64,000 nucleotides of DNA from Mesonia oceanica (lineage in GTDB: Bacteria; Bacteroidota; Bacteroidia; Flavobacteriales; Flavobacteriaceae): the NCBI RefSeq assembly GCF_902499555.1, contig NZ_CABVMM010000012.1, positions 107,113 through 171,112 of the forward strand. The letters are read 5' to 3'. Every line of letters starts with the position of its first letter. Position 1 is the first letter of the stretch. A model generated the notes under the pieces. It did not search any database. It worked only from the letters and a program-made list of their open reading frames with translations, and was not told the origin of the DNA. The translations under genes were made by a program, and so were the position numbers. Shown here piece after piece: positions 25,939 through 34,822 of this stretch.

Positions 25939-26571
25939 ATGAATTCTATTCTTATACATCCGGCTTATTTTGGATCAATTCTTCAGTTTTGTCATATTTC
26001 ACAAGCTGAAGAATTAGTTTTTGAAAATGAAGATAACTACCAAAAGCAAACCTATCGTAACCGACAGTACATTTACGGTGCCAATGCTAAATTGCTATTA
26101 AATATTCCTATTAAGCATACCGGCAAAAAAAATATTCGGCAAAAATACAAAGAGGTGAAAATTGAGAACGATTTTAAATGGCAAATCATTCATTGGCGAT
26201 CGTTAGAAACGGCTTACCGCACCTCTCCTTTCTTTGAATTCTACGAAGATGAATTAATTCATCTCTATGAAAAGGAATACAAATACCTCCTCGATTTTAA
26301 TTATGATTGCTTCGAGGCTGTTTCCGAATGTCTTCAATTAGAAAAAGAATACCGAAAAACAGAAGAGTATCAATTGGAAATCCTAGAGGAAAAAATTCAA
26401 GATAAACGGTATTTAATAGATGCAAAACGCAAACAGCTACCTACTTTAGAAACTTACACCCAAGTTTTTGAAGATAAATTTGGTTTTATTCCTAACCTTT
26501 CCATTTTAGATTTGTTATTCAACGAAGGTCCTAATTCTTTAAATTACCTTCAGCAACAACTCGTAGATTAA
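25939..26571 (+). CDS. WbqC-family protein
   Basis: A 210-residue protein with the WbqC-like opening ILIHPAYFGSILQF and the NRQYIYGANAKLLLNIPI and KWQIIHWRSLETAYRTSPFF segments. WbqC members are often linked to O-antigen or glycan gene clusters; the activity is unclear. The ATG at 25939 is chosen over the in-frame TTG just before it. It follows lepB by nine bases. Its stop overlaps the stop of the convergent minus-strand gene (shared TTAA). Confidence 0.82.
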   Translation: MNSILIHPAYFGSILQFCHISQAEELVFENEDNYQKQTYRNRQYIYGANAKLLLNIPIKHTGKKNIRQKYKEVKIENDFKWQIIHWRSLETAYRTSPFFEFYEDELIHLYEKEYKYLLDFNYDCFEAVSECLQLEKEYRKTEEYQLEILEEKIQDKRYLIDAKRKQLPTLETYTQVFEDKFGFIPNLSILDLLFNEGPNSLNYLQQQLVD

Positions 26572-27602
26572 TCCTCAGGTAAATGAATGGTAGTGGAGAT
26601 TGGATAATGATCTGAAAGCTGCACATCGTAGTTATTAAACTCATTTACCTGAATAGTTTTATCTACCAAAAAGAAATCAATGCGCAATGGGATAAAATCA
26701 AAATCAAAGGTTTTTCCCGTTCCGTTCCCGGCAATTTTAAAGGCATCTTTATAGCCAAAATCTACTAATTCATTATAAATATAAGAGAATGCGCTGTTAT
26801 TAAAATCACCACAAATTATACTTTTATAAGGCGTTTGCGCTAGTTTTTCTTTCAGAAGGCTAACTTGTTCTTCTTGTTTTCTAAAAGAAGCCCCTACTCT
26901 ATTAATGAGTTTTTTCTTGTTTTCTTTTTGAAGGCTTTTTACTTCCGGAATAATCTTCAAACTTTCAAAATGAACATTAAAAATGCGTAAGGTATCTTCC
27001 TTCACCTTTATATCTGCATAAATACAATTATTCCCAGATTGGAAATCTAAAGAGCCTTTATTAATAATAGGGTAATTAGTATAAATGGCTTGTCCTATAC
27101 TTTTACTCTGGACGCTTTCTTTTATATAATGATTTTTAAATTCATCAAAAACCACTAAATCATGCATATTGTACTCTTGAGAGCAGAAAATATCTACTTT
27201 TTCTTTTTTAACAAAATCAATAATCTCCCCGGCAATATCACCTTCCAACCATTTATACTTATTAAACTGACGCACATTATAGCTCATCAATTTAATTTCA
27301 GCTTTATCAGTAACCTCTTGTGCTTCAGAAAATTTATAAAGAGAAAAAATATGATTAAGTCCTAATAACAGCACAAAGGTGGAAAGTAAAAACTGGCGCT
27401 TAAATTTAATAAGCCAGTAGACCAAAAAGATAAAATTCACCAATAACAAAACAGGCATTCCCAACGCCAGTACAGAAAGAAAAGGAAAAACACTTGGCGG
27501 AATATAAGGCAGTAAATAAGCAAATAAAAGCGCTGTAGCAAACAACGAATTAAAAAAGAAAACTATCTTATTGAAAATGCTCAGCCGCTTCATAGACTTC
27601 AA
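26568..27602 (-). CDS. Endonuclease/exonuclease/phosphatase-family membrane protein
   Basis: A 344-residue protein. Three hydrophobic segments in the first 105 or so residues are followed by an EEP domain: LMSYNVRQFN, CSQEYNMHD (catalytic Glu), FNVHFES, CGDFNNSAFSYI and SDHYPIST. The catalytic domain is probably periplasmic or attached to the membrane. The fold could cleave DNA, phosphodiesters or phospholipid heads; the substrate cannot be told. It lies two bases downstream of the second rhomboid gene. A similar protein is encoded at 45274. Confidence 0.88.
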   Translation of the reverse strand: MKSMKRLSIFNKIVFFFNSLFATALLFAYLLPYIPPSVFPFLSVLALGMPVLLLVNFIFLVYWLIKFKRQFLLSTFVLLLGLNHIFSLYKFSEAQEVTDKAEIKLMSYNVRQFNKYKWLEGDIAGEIIDFVKKEKVDIFCSQEYNMHDLVVFDEFKNHYIKESVQSKSIGQAIYTNYPIINKGSLDFQSGNNCIYADIKVKEDTLRIFNVHFESLKIIPEVKSLQKENKKKLINRVGASFRKQEEQVSLLKEKLAQTPYKSIICGDFNNSAFSYIYNELVDFGYKDAFKIAGNGTGKTFDFDFIPLRIDFFLVDKTIQVNEFNNYDVQLSDHYPISTTIHLPED

Positions 27603-27604
27603 AG

Positions 27605-28519
27605 TTAATCTTTGCCGGCATTAAATAAAAAATCTTTTTCAGACTTACTCAAACTCTCGTAACCACTCTTACTAATTTTATCTAAAATAGCATCTACTTT
27701 TTGTTGTTGCTCAGTTTTAGACATCCCATTTTTGGTAGAGCTTCTTCTGGAAGAAGTAGTTTTATTTCGCTTAAAATCTTTGTTTTTATATACTTTTTTA
27801 AATGGGGTGGCTTTCTCTTTTTTTGAAAACAGCCCCACCAGTCCATCTACTAATTTTTCAAACCAAGCTCCAATATCATTTCCTTTCTGTAATTGAGTCG
27901 TATACACATATCCCAACAACGCTCCACCAAGATGGGCCAAATGACCACCTGGATTATTAAAAGGCATTTGTACGATATCTGAAATCACAAAGAATGCAGC
28001 AATCCACCAAAGTTTGATATTTCCTAAGATGAACAACCTTACTTTCATATGAGGAGCTTGTGTGGCTACCCCTACCAAAACAGCCATAACTGCTGCTGAA
28101 GCGCCTAGCAAATAAGAGCGTCCAATTCCGGCAAAAGCAGGAAAAATATTATAACTCAGCATAAATACCAAGGCCCCTGCAATAGCCCCCAAAAAGTAAT
28201 AATTCAATAAGCGCTTAGGCGTATAGAAGGTAAGGAACAATTGCCCGGCATAATAAAGAAGTAACATATTAAAGAAAATATGAAATATCCCTGCATGCAT
28301 AAACGCATAGGTAATAATAGTCCACGGTTTGTAAATATATTCCCCTATTTGTTCAGGAAAAACCAACCACTCATTTAAAAAATTAGAAGGTAACTGAAAT
28401 AAAAATGCGATTGTATTCACCAAAAACACCAATACAAAAACAAGTACATTTACCGCGATAAGTTTTTCAACCACACCGGCCATATTGTATCTATATTGCA
28501 ATTGATCTCTCCAGTTCAT
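27605..28519 (-). CDS. Rhomboid-family intramembrane serine protease (second copy)
   Basis: A 304-residue protein with six or so membrane helices. Rhomboid motifs are HAGIFHIFFNM, the catalytic serine region LLGASAAVMA and the His helix AHLGGALLGYVY. A basic C-terminal tail of about 90 residues (KNKDFKRNKTTSSRRSS) ends in a helical segment resembling the DUF6576-type tail seen in Bacteroidota rhomboids. It starts one base after the stop of the first rhomboid gene. Confidence 0.92.
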   Translation of the reverse strand: MNWRDQLQYRYNMAGVVEKLIAVNVLVFVLVFLVNTIAFLFQLPSNFLNEWLVFPEQIGEYIYKPWTIITYAFMHAGIFHIFFNMLLLYYAGQLFLTFYTPKRLLNYYFLGAIAGALVFMLSYNIFPAFAGIGRSYLLGASAAVMAVLVGVATQAPHMKVRLFILGNIKLWWIAAFFVISDIVQMPFNNPGGHLAHLGGALLGYVYTTQLQKGNDIGAWFEKLVDGLVGLFSKKEKATPFKKVYKNKDFKRNKTTSSRRSSTKNGMSKTEQQQKVDAILDKISKSGYESLSKSEKDFLFNAGKD

Positions 28520-28520
28520 C

Positions 28521-29267
28521 TTAATTCCAGCGATTAAATTGATTCTTTTTCCAATAATACATCGTAATAAAACCGATCACCGCTCCTCCAATATGCGCCC
28601 AATAAGCCGTATTAGATGGACCAAATAAACTTGTTCCTGTTACCGCTGAATATACATTGATTAAAAAATATCCTCCAATTAAATATTTGGCCTTAATAGG
28701 AATAGGAATAAATATTATATATAAAGGCAAATTAGGATAAATCACTGCAAAAGCGGCCAATACTCCAAAAATAGCTCCCGAAGCACCGACCATTGGTGTA
28801 ATATAGACATCGGTAAGTTGCTTTACTGTTTCTTGAGAAACGCCAGGAATAAACTGATACTGATTAGTCCTTACGGCTCGATCAAGACTTTCAAAAATAG
28901 TATTTGAATCTACACCTGCATCTATACAAGCTTGATAAGCCGAATTAAATTGTAAATAAGTAAACAAAATCTGAAGTCCTGCAGCTGCTAAACCCGATGA
29001 AAAATATAAAAACAGAAACCTATTTTGACCTATAGACTGTTCCAGAACACTTCCAAACATATATAAAGCAAACATATTAAAGAAAATATGCGAAACACTT
29101 GCGTGCATAAACATATGGGTCACCACCTGCCAAATACCAAAATTTGGATTTTCAGGAAACCAAAGCGCTAACATTTTAATGGCATAATCACCCAAAAACT
29201 GACTTCCTACAAAAAATATAATATTTGCTATTAAAAGTACTTTTACCGTTTCTGTTATTCTCCCCAT
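28521..29267 (-). CDS. Rhomboid-family intramembrane serine protease (first copy)
   Basis: A 248-residue rhomboid protease with HASVSHIFFNMFALYMFG, the active-site GASGAIFG (Ser-containing) and the partner His in AHIGGAVIGF, so the Ser-His dyad is intact. A loop with AVRTNQYQFIPGVSQETV lies between helices. It begins immediately after the mutL stop and is followed by the second rhomboid, giving a compact mutL-rhomboid-rhomboid block. Substrates are unknown. Confidence 0.94.
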   Translation of the reverse strand: MGRITETVKVLLIANIIFFVGSQFLGDYAIKMLALWFPENPNFGIWQVVTHMFMHASVSHIFFNMFALYMFGSVLEQSIGQNRFLFLYFSSGLAAAGLQILFTYLQFNSAYQACIDAGVDSNTIFESLDRAVRTNQYQFIPGVSQETVKQLTDVYITPMVGASGAIFGVLAAFAVIYPNLPLYIIFIPIPIKAKYLIGGYFLINVYSAVTGTSLFGPSNTAYWAHIGGAVIGFITMYYWKKNQFNRWN

Positions 29268-31139
29268 TTACATCAATTTTTTTTCTAAATCGCCTACCGA
29301 TAGCGTAGTAAATATCTTTCGGTTACTCGGTGTTACATTAGGCTCTTTACAAGCAAAAAGACCATTTACAATCGCAATCTGTTCTACCGTATCTAAAACC
29401 GCGCCTGTTTTTATAGCCATACTTTTTGCCAAAGATTTTGCCAATAAGTCAGTTTGTTTAAAACCGCTTTCGGGAATTTCATTTTCAAAATCTGCCAATA
29501 GCTGTTCTATTAAAATAGAAACTTCACTCTCTGAAATTAAATTTGGTATCCCTTTAATTTCTATTTCATGTTCTTCTATTCTTGAAAACAAAAAACCTGT
29601 TTGCTCTAAAGATTCCTTTAACTCGCTAAGCATTGCGGTTTCCTGTTTCGAAAATTGCAATACTAACGGAAACAATAATTGCTGACTAATTGCTGCCGTC
29701 ACTGTAATGCTTTTCAAAAGTTCTTCATACAAAATACGGGTATGGGCTCGATGCTGATCGATCACCAATAAACCGGATTTTAAAGAACTAATAATATATT
29801 TTTTCTGAAGTTGAAACGTATTAGCCGATTCAGATTTCTTATCATCTTCAAATAACTTGCCTGTAACTTCTTCACTTTCGAATTCTATATTAGCAAAATC
29901 GGTTTCTTTTTCGTTTTCAAAACCTGTAGTATATAAAGCTTCCCAAGAACCTTCATTTTTCTTCGGAAAGGAACTACTAAAACTTTTCCCTCCGGAAGTA
30001 TTTTTTTCTCTTTTTGAAAAGTTTTGCTCACTTTCAAAAGGATTGAAATTTCGATCGACTTCAATCGTAGGATTAGAAATGGGCTTTTCTTTATAATCGT
30101 AAGGTGTATCTAAATTGGAATCACGCTCAAAATCCAATACCGGTGCTACATTAAACTGACCTAAACTATGTTTTATTGCACTTCTTAAAATGGCATACAA
30201 CGAATGTTCATCGTCAAATTTAATTTCAGTTTTAGTGGGATGAATGTTAATATCAATGCGTTTCGGGTCGATATCCAAATACAAAAAGTAGGATGGATAG
30301 GATTTGTCTTTTAAAAGTCCTTCAAAAGCAGCAGTTACCGCATGATTTAAATATGGACTTTTAATAAAGCGGTTATTAACAAAGAAAAACTGTTCTCCTT
30401 TCGATTTTTTAGCAAACTCCGGTTTTCCCACAAAACCTTCCACTTTAGCTATTTCTGTTTCTTCTTGAACAGGAACTAACTTCTCATTGGTTTTTCCTCC
30501 AAAAATATTAACTATGCGTTGCCTAAAATTAGTAGCGGGAAGCTGAAAAATCTCACTTCCGTTATGGTGAAGCGAAAATGCTATCTGCGGATGCGCCAAA
30601 GCCACGCGCTGAAATTCATCAATAATATGTCGGGTTTCTACACTATTCGACTTTAAAAAATTCCGGCGTGCCGGAATATTAAAAAACAGATTTTTCACAC
30701 TCACTACAGTTCCGGTGGGTGTAACACAAGGTTCTTGTAATTCTACTTTACTACCATTGATTTTTATCTCGGTTCCCAGTTCGGCTTCCGGCTGTTTTGA
30801 TTTTAAATCTACATGAGCAATAGCTGCAATTGATGCTAAAGCTTCTCCACGGAAACCTTTTGTTTTTAGTTGAAATAAATCTTCAGCTAATTTTATTTTA
30901 GAAGTAGCATGACGCTCAAAGCTCAAACGAGCATCGGTTTCACTCATCCCCTTTCCGTTATCAGAAACTTGAATTAGTGTTTTTCCTGCGTCTTTTATAA
31001 GTAAGTTAATAGAGGTTGCTTCTGCATCTATTGCATTTTCAAGTAATTCTTTCACCACCGAAGCCGGCCGCTGAACTACTTCTCCTGCAGCGATTTGGTT
31101 AGCAACATGATCTGGAAGTAATTGTATGATGTCTGCCAT
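29268..31139 (-). CDS. mutL: DNA mismatch repair protein MutL
   Basis: A 623-residue mismatch-repair ATPase. The GHKL N-terminal domain shows ELLENAIDA, VSDNGKGM and TKGFRGEALASI, then the transducer domain (FVNNRFIKS), a variable linker rich in Phe, Glu and Ser (about 340-440), and a C-terminal dimerisation domain. The endonuclease motif DQHAxxExxxxE appears as DQHRAHTRILYE (461-472). The Ala is Arg464 and the first metal-binding Glu is Thr467, so nicking activity is doubtful. The neighbouring gene overlaps its start by one base. Confidence 0.95.
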   Translation of the reverse strand: MADIIQLLPDHVANQIAAGEVVQRPASVVKELLENAIDAEATSINLLIKDAGKTLIQVSDNGKGMSETDARLSFERHATSKIKLAEDLFQLKTKGFRGEALASIAAIAHVDLKSKQPEAELGTEIKINGSKVELQEPCVTPTGTVVSVKNLFFNIPARRNFLKSNSVETRHIIDEFQRVALAHPQIAFSLHHNGSEIFQLPATNFRQRIVNIFGGKTNEKLVPVQEETEIAKVEGFVGKPEFAKKSKGEQFFFVNNRFIKSPYLNHAVTAAFEGLLKDKSYPSYFLYLDIDPKRIDINIHPTKTEIKFDDEHSLYAILRSAIKHSLGQFNVAPVLDFERDSNLDTPYDYKEKPISNPTIEVDRNFNPFESEQNFSKREKNTSGGKSFSSSFPKKNEGSWEALYTTGFENEKETDFANIEFESEEVTGKLFEDDKKSESANTFQLQKKYIISSLKSGLLVIDQHRAHTRILYEELLKSITVTAAISQQLLFPLVLQFSKQETAMLSELKESLEQTGFLFSRIEEHEIEIKGIPNLISESEVSILIEQLLADFENEIPESGFKQTDLLAKSLAKSMAIKTGAVLDTVEQIAIVNGLFACKEPNVTPSNRKIFTTLSVGDLEKKLM

Positions 31140-31429
31140 TAATTCCCTAAGAAAATTGATAAATCGAAATCGATGATGAATAGAAAAATTAAAATAAGAA
31201 TCAATGCGATATAAAGAATTCTTCTATTGGTATCTTTATCTGATTCGTCTTTAAGTTCTGACCAAGCAGACTTAAAACGCGCCACAACCCCACCGGGGCT
31301 TTGGCCAACGGTTTTTCGATACCTGTCGAATTTAGATTCTATTTTATAAGGATTGCCCTCGCCTTTATCGTCAAAATAGCGTGGACTGTAACTAAATTTC
31401 TTGTTCTTTTTTTGTTTCAAAATTCCCAT
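31139..31429 (-). CDS. Small C-terminal-anchored membrane protein
   Basis: A 96-residue protein with a basic, Tyr-rich N terminus (KQKKNKKFSYSPRYFDDKGEG) and one C-terminal membrane helix (about 69-87). Homologues in Bacteroidota are often labelled riboflavin synthase subunit beta, apparently because they sit next to ribH. Nothing in this sequence resembles a lumazine or riboflavin synthase. The function is unknown. Its stop overlaps the mutL start by one base; ribH ends 78 bases upstream. Confidence 0.78.
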   Translation of the reverse strand: MGILKQKKNKKFSYSPRYFDDKGEGNPYKIESKFDRYRKTVGQSPGGVVARFKSAWSELKDESDKDTNRRILYIALILILIFLFIIDFDLSIFLGN

Positions 31430-31507
31430 AACCCGATATTATTTCAAAGTTACTAAAATCAAAAACAATGCCGAGCTAAAGAACCGAATTTTGTTAACAG
31501 GAAGTGA

Positions 31508-32014
31508 TTAACCTTTGTAAAAATTAGCGTCTTTACGTAATTGAGCCATTTTTATTGCCGCAATCGCTGCTTCAGCACCTTTATTGCCATGAATACCTCC
31601 ACTACGCTCTATAGATTGTTGCTTGGTATTATCGGTTAACACACAAAAAATTACTGGAATATCTGACTGAACATTTAAGTCTTTAATGCCTTGGGTAACG
31701 CCTTCACAAACAAAATCGAAATGTTTAGTTTCTCCTTGAATCACGTTGCCTACTGCCACAATAGCATCTAGCATTTCAAAAGATTGTTGCATTTTTTTAC
31801 AGCCGTAAATCAATTCGAAACTTCCGGGCACATTCCACCTTACGATGTTTTCTTTTAAAACTCCGTTATCCATCCAAGCATCAAAAGCACCTTGAAAAAG
31901 ATTTTCGGTGATGTCGTCATTCCATTCTGAAACAACAATCCCAAACCGAAAATCTTTCGCGTTTGGGATTGTATTTTTATCGTAATGTGATAGGTTTTTA
32001 CCTGCTGTAGCCAT
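31508..32014 (-). CDS. ribH: 6,7-dimethyl-8-ribityllumazine synthase
   Basis: Condenses the pyrimidine and butanone phosphate precursors in riboflavin biosynthesis. The 168 residues match the family. Visible segments include the SEWND strand, NVPGSFELIYG, the VIQGETKHFDFV catalytic region with its His, and GVLT-like FCVLTDNT. The start overlaps the stop of the TPR gene by one base (ATGG/TA arrangement), suggesting coupled translation. Confidence 0.95.
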   Translation of the reverse strand: MATAGKNLSHYDKNTIPNAKDFRFGIVVSEWNDDITENLFQGAFDAWMDNGVLKENIVRWNVPGSFELIYGCKKMQQSFEMLDAIVAVGNVIQGETKHFDFVCEGVTQGIKDLNVQSDIPVIFCVLTDNTKQQSIERSGGIHGNKGAEAAIAAIKMAQLRKDANFYKG

Positions 32015-32805
32015 TATTTAAGTGCTTTTGCCTCCCCCATATAAACAGCAACTTTTTCAGCCTCGGGAGCATCGGCATATTCATCTTCAATCTTTGTTAA
32101 GTATTCTTCTGCTTTAGCACCTTTCTTTAATTCTATGGCGGTGATAGCTGCTTTTAATAAGAATTTAGGCGTAGTAAAACTATTGCTTCTCATATTAGCC
32201 GCACTTTCGTAATAGCCTAAAGCTTCTTCAGGTTGCTCTAATTGCATAAAAGCATCACCAATAGCTCCTTTTGCTAATGGGGCTAAAATTTCATCTTCAC
32301 TAGAAAAATTCTCTAAATGCTCAATCGCCTTATCGTATTTTCCGGTGTTTAAGTAAGCCATCCCTGCATAATATTGTGCTTGGTTAGCTGCGCTTGTTCC
32401 TCCGTAATTATCGATAATATCAATAAAGCCATATTTACCATTACCACCGGTAAGTGATAAATTGTATAAAGAGTCCTGAACTTTACCAGAAGCGTCTAGA
32501 GCATTCTCAAAATAGATTTGAGATTGAGCAATTTCGTTAGCTGCTTCATCCTGTTTTGGTTGGTTCACAAATTTCTGATAACCAATATATCCAAAAACAG
32601 CTATAACCACTACTCCAATAAAAATGAAGATTCCTTTTTGGTTAGATGCTACCCACTCTTCTGTCTTATTAGCGGTTTCATCTAAATTTTCGAAAACCTC
32701 CTGTGTAGTAGATTCACCTTCTACATAGGCTTTTTCATCTTCATTAATATCTTCTTGTTCTTTTTCAGATTTTGGCTTGTAGCCTCTTTTCTTATATGTT
32801 GCCAT
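32014..32805 (-). CDS. Membrane-anchored TPR protein (YfgM-like)
   Basis: A 263-residue protein with an N-terminal charged cytoplasmic region of about 55 residues, one membrane helix (about 58-76) and a periplasmic part with tetratricopeptide repeats: AAANQAQYYAGMAYLNTGKYDKAI and AKGAIGDAFMQLEQPEEALGYY. It resembles YfgM-type ancillary proteins of the SecYEG translocon or outer-membrane assembly; the exact role is inferred. It is the first gene of the minus-strand run and diverges from recF across a 150-base AT-rich gap. Confidence 0.82.
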   Translation of the reverse strand: MATYKKRGYKPKSEKEQEDINEDEKAYVEGESTTQEVFENLDETANKTEEWVASNQKGIFIFIGVVVIAVFGYIGYQKFVNQPKQDEAANEIAQSQIYFENALDASGKVQDSLYNLSLTGGNGKYGFIDIIDNYGGTSAANQAQYYAGMAYLNTGKYDKAIEHLENFSSEDEILAPLAKGAIGDAFMQLEQPEEALGYYESAANMRSNSFTTPKFLLKAAITAIELKKGAKAEEYLTKIEDEYADAPEAEKVAVYMGEAKALK

Positions 32806-32955
32806 AGAATTTCGCTTAATTGATGCGCAAAAATAAAATTTTTATTTATATATAAAAGATAATTTTTTTGTTATTTTTCAATACTTTGCAGTCGCAAGAT
32901 AGACAAATTTTAACAATCACATCAACTTTTAAAAAACACTGTTTACCAATACTTT

Positions 32956-34038
32956 ATGCATTTAAAAAACCTTTCTTTAATTAATTACAAGAATTTTGAA
33001 ACAGCTAATTTTGAATTTGACACAAAAATAAATTGCTTGGTAGGTTTTAATGGTGTTGGAAAAACAAACATTTTAGACAGTATTTATCATTTGGCTTACG
33101 GAAAAAGTTATTTTAATCCGGTTACAGGTCAAAACATCAATCACGATGCCGATTTCTTCGTAGTAGATGGTGAGTTTGAAAAATTAGAACGTCAGGAAAA
33201 AATTGTAGTCAGTGCCAAAAAAGGGCAGAAAAAAATCATAAAGAGAAATGGGAAGGCTTATGAGAAATTTAGTGAGCATATAGGGTTAATCCCTGTAGTC
33301 ATTATTTCTCCTGCAGATCGAGACCTTATCGTTGAAGGTAGCGAAACGCGCAGAAAGTTTATGGATAGTATTATCTCTCAAAATGATAAACGCTACCTTG
33401 ATTTATTGGTAAAATATAACAAAACCCTTTCGCAACGAAATTCATTATTAAAATATTTTGCCGCCAATCATACGTTTGATGAAGCGACTTTAAGTATTTA
33501 CAATGAACAGATGAATGAAATGGGAAAAGTAATTCATCAAAAAAGAATAGAATTTTTAGAAATCTTCAAACCTATTTTTGAGCAACGCTACCAAAGCATC
33601 AGCAACGATAAAGAAACGGTAAACCTAAAGTATAAAAGTCAGTTGTTTGAAAATGAACTTTCAAATTTACTCGCTCAAAATCTTCAAAAAGATCGGGCTT
33701 TACAATATACCAGCGTCGGAACGCATAAGGATGATTTAATTTTAAAAATTGAAGGACATCCGGTAAAAAAATTTGGTTCACAAGGGCAACAAAAATCTTT
33801 TTTAATTGCTTTAAAATTGGCTCAATACGATTTTATGAAAAATCAAAGTAAAGTGAACCCCATTTTACTTCTAGATGATATTTTTGATAAATTAGATGAA
33901 AATCGTGTAGCACAAATTGTAGATTTGGTAACAAAAGACGATTTAGGTCAATTGTTTATTAGTGACACGCATGCAGAACGTACTGAAAATGTAGTAAAAG
34001 CGAATGCTGAACAATACAAAATGATACCTTTGAAATAA
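32956..34038 (+). CDS. recF: DNA replication and repair protein RecF
   Basis: A 360-residue SMC-like ATPase that loads RecA at gaps and stalled forks with RecO and RecR. The N terminus reads [13 protein letters not shown], the Walker A is GFNGVGKTN (30-38), and the [15 protein letters not shown] signature and [14 protein letters not shown]alker B lie near the C terminus. It opens a plus-strand group with the DUF721 gene two genes downstream. A near-consensus box (TACTTTG) lies about 70 bases before the start. Confidence 0.95.
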   Translation: MHLKNLSLINYKNFETANFEFDTKINCLVGFNGVGKTNILDSIYHLAYGKSYFNPVTGQNINHDADFFVVDGEFEKLERQEKIVVSAKKGQKKIIKRNGKAYEKFSEHIGLIPVVIISPADRDLIVEGSETRRKFMDSIISQNDKRYLDLLVKYNKTLSQRNSLLKYFAANHTFDEATLSIYNEQMNEMGKVIHQKRIEFLEIFKPIFEQRYQSISNDKETVNLKYKSQLFENELSNLLAQNLQKDRALQYTSVGTHKDDLILKIEGHPVKKFGSQGQQKSFLIALKLAQYDFMKNQSKVNPILLLDDIFDKLDENRVAQIVDLVTKDDLGQLFISDTHAERTENVVKANAEQYKMIPLK

Positions 34039-34116
34039 TTTTCAATACAATTTTTTCGCTATTGCTTAAAAATGATTAAAATAAACTTTTTTAAAATTTA
34101 AATGAAAAACTAACTT

Positions 34117-34542
34117 ATGAAACTTAAACTGTTCCTTTTCTTAATTTGTTTTGGAAGTTTACTAGGCTGTCAAGGAATTCAAGAAGAAGACCTTTCTCAA
34201 TTAAACGGCTATTGGGAAATTAAAAATGTAGAAAAACCTAATGGTAAGGAGCTTCAATATAAATTTAATGAAACCGTAGATTTCTTAAAAATCGATGGAA
34301 AGAAAGGCATTCGCAAAAAATTAAAACCAACTTTAGAGGGTAAATACATTACGATTGGAACAATAGAGACCTTTACCATTACTAAAGAAGGAGAAAAATT
34401 TGTTTTTCATTATAAAACCGAAATGGACGAATGGCAAGAAACACTGCTAGAACTTGACGAAGATAGTTTTCAAGTAAAAAACGATCGTGATATTACCTAT
34501 ACTTACCAACGGTTTAAAGGATATTTAGATGGCACGGAATGA
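34117..34542 (+). CDS. Small lipocalin-like lipoprotein
   Basis: A 141-residue lipoprotein (LLGC lipobox, Cys18) beginning its mature part with LSQLNGYWEIKNVEKPNG, like the lipocalin-family lipoproteins common in Flavobacteriia. The rest alternates beta-strands such as GKYITIGTIETFTI and QETLLELDED. The ligand is unknown. It overlaps the DUF721 gene by 14 bases. Confidence 0.7.
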   Translation: MKLKLFLFLICFGSLLGCQGIQEEDLSQLNGYWEIKNVEKPNGKELQYKFNETVDFLKIDGKKGIRKKLKPTLEGKYITIGTIETFTITKEGEKFVFHYKTEMDEWQETLLELDEDSFQVKNDRDITYTYQRFKGYLDGTE

Positions 34543-34822
34543 TGAACTCCAAAGTTTAAGCGAAGTTTTAAAAAGCTTTGTGAATGAAAACCGCTTACAA
34601 AAAGGTTTAGATAAGGTAAATGTAAAAGACATTTGGCAACAACAAATGGGGCCGGCTATTAATAAATACACCTCTTCAATCCAGTTGAATAATGATACGC
34701 TATATGTTTCTCTAAGTTCTTCCGTACTCCGAGAAGAATTAAGTTATGGCAAAGAAAAAATCATTAAGATGATGAATGAGGAATTAGGAAAGGAATTAGT
34801 AAAGAAATTAGTTTTTAGATAA
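34529..34822 (+). CDS. DUF721 protein (DciA-like)
   Basis: A 97-residue DUF721 protein. Homologous DciA proteins act as loaders or operators of the replicative helicase DnaB in bacteria without DnaC or DnaI. Typical segments are VKDIWQQQMGPAINKYTSSI and LYVSLSSSVLREELSYGKEKI, ending LVKKLVFR. Its place two genes from recF fits a replication role. The start overlaps the lipoprotein gene, and the stop abuts the next gene. Confidence 0.85.
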   Translation: MARNDELQSLSEVLKSFVNENRLQKGLDKVNVKDIWQQQMGPAINKYTSSIQLNNDTLYVSLSSSVLREELSYGKEKIIKMMNEELGKELVKKLVFR

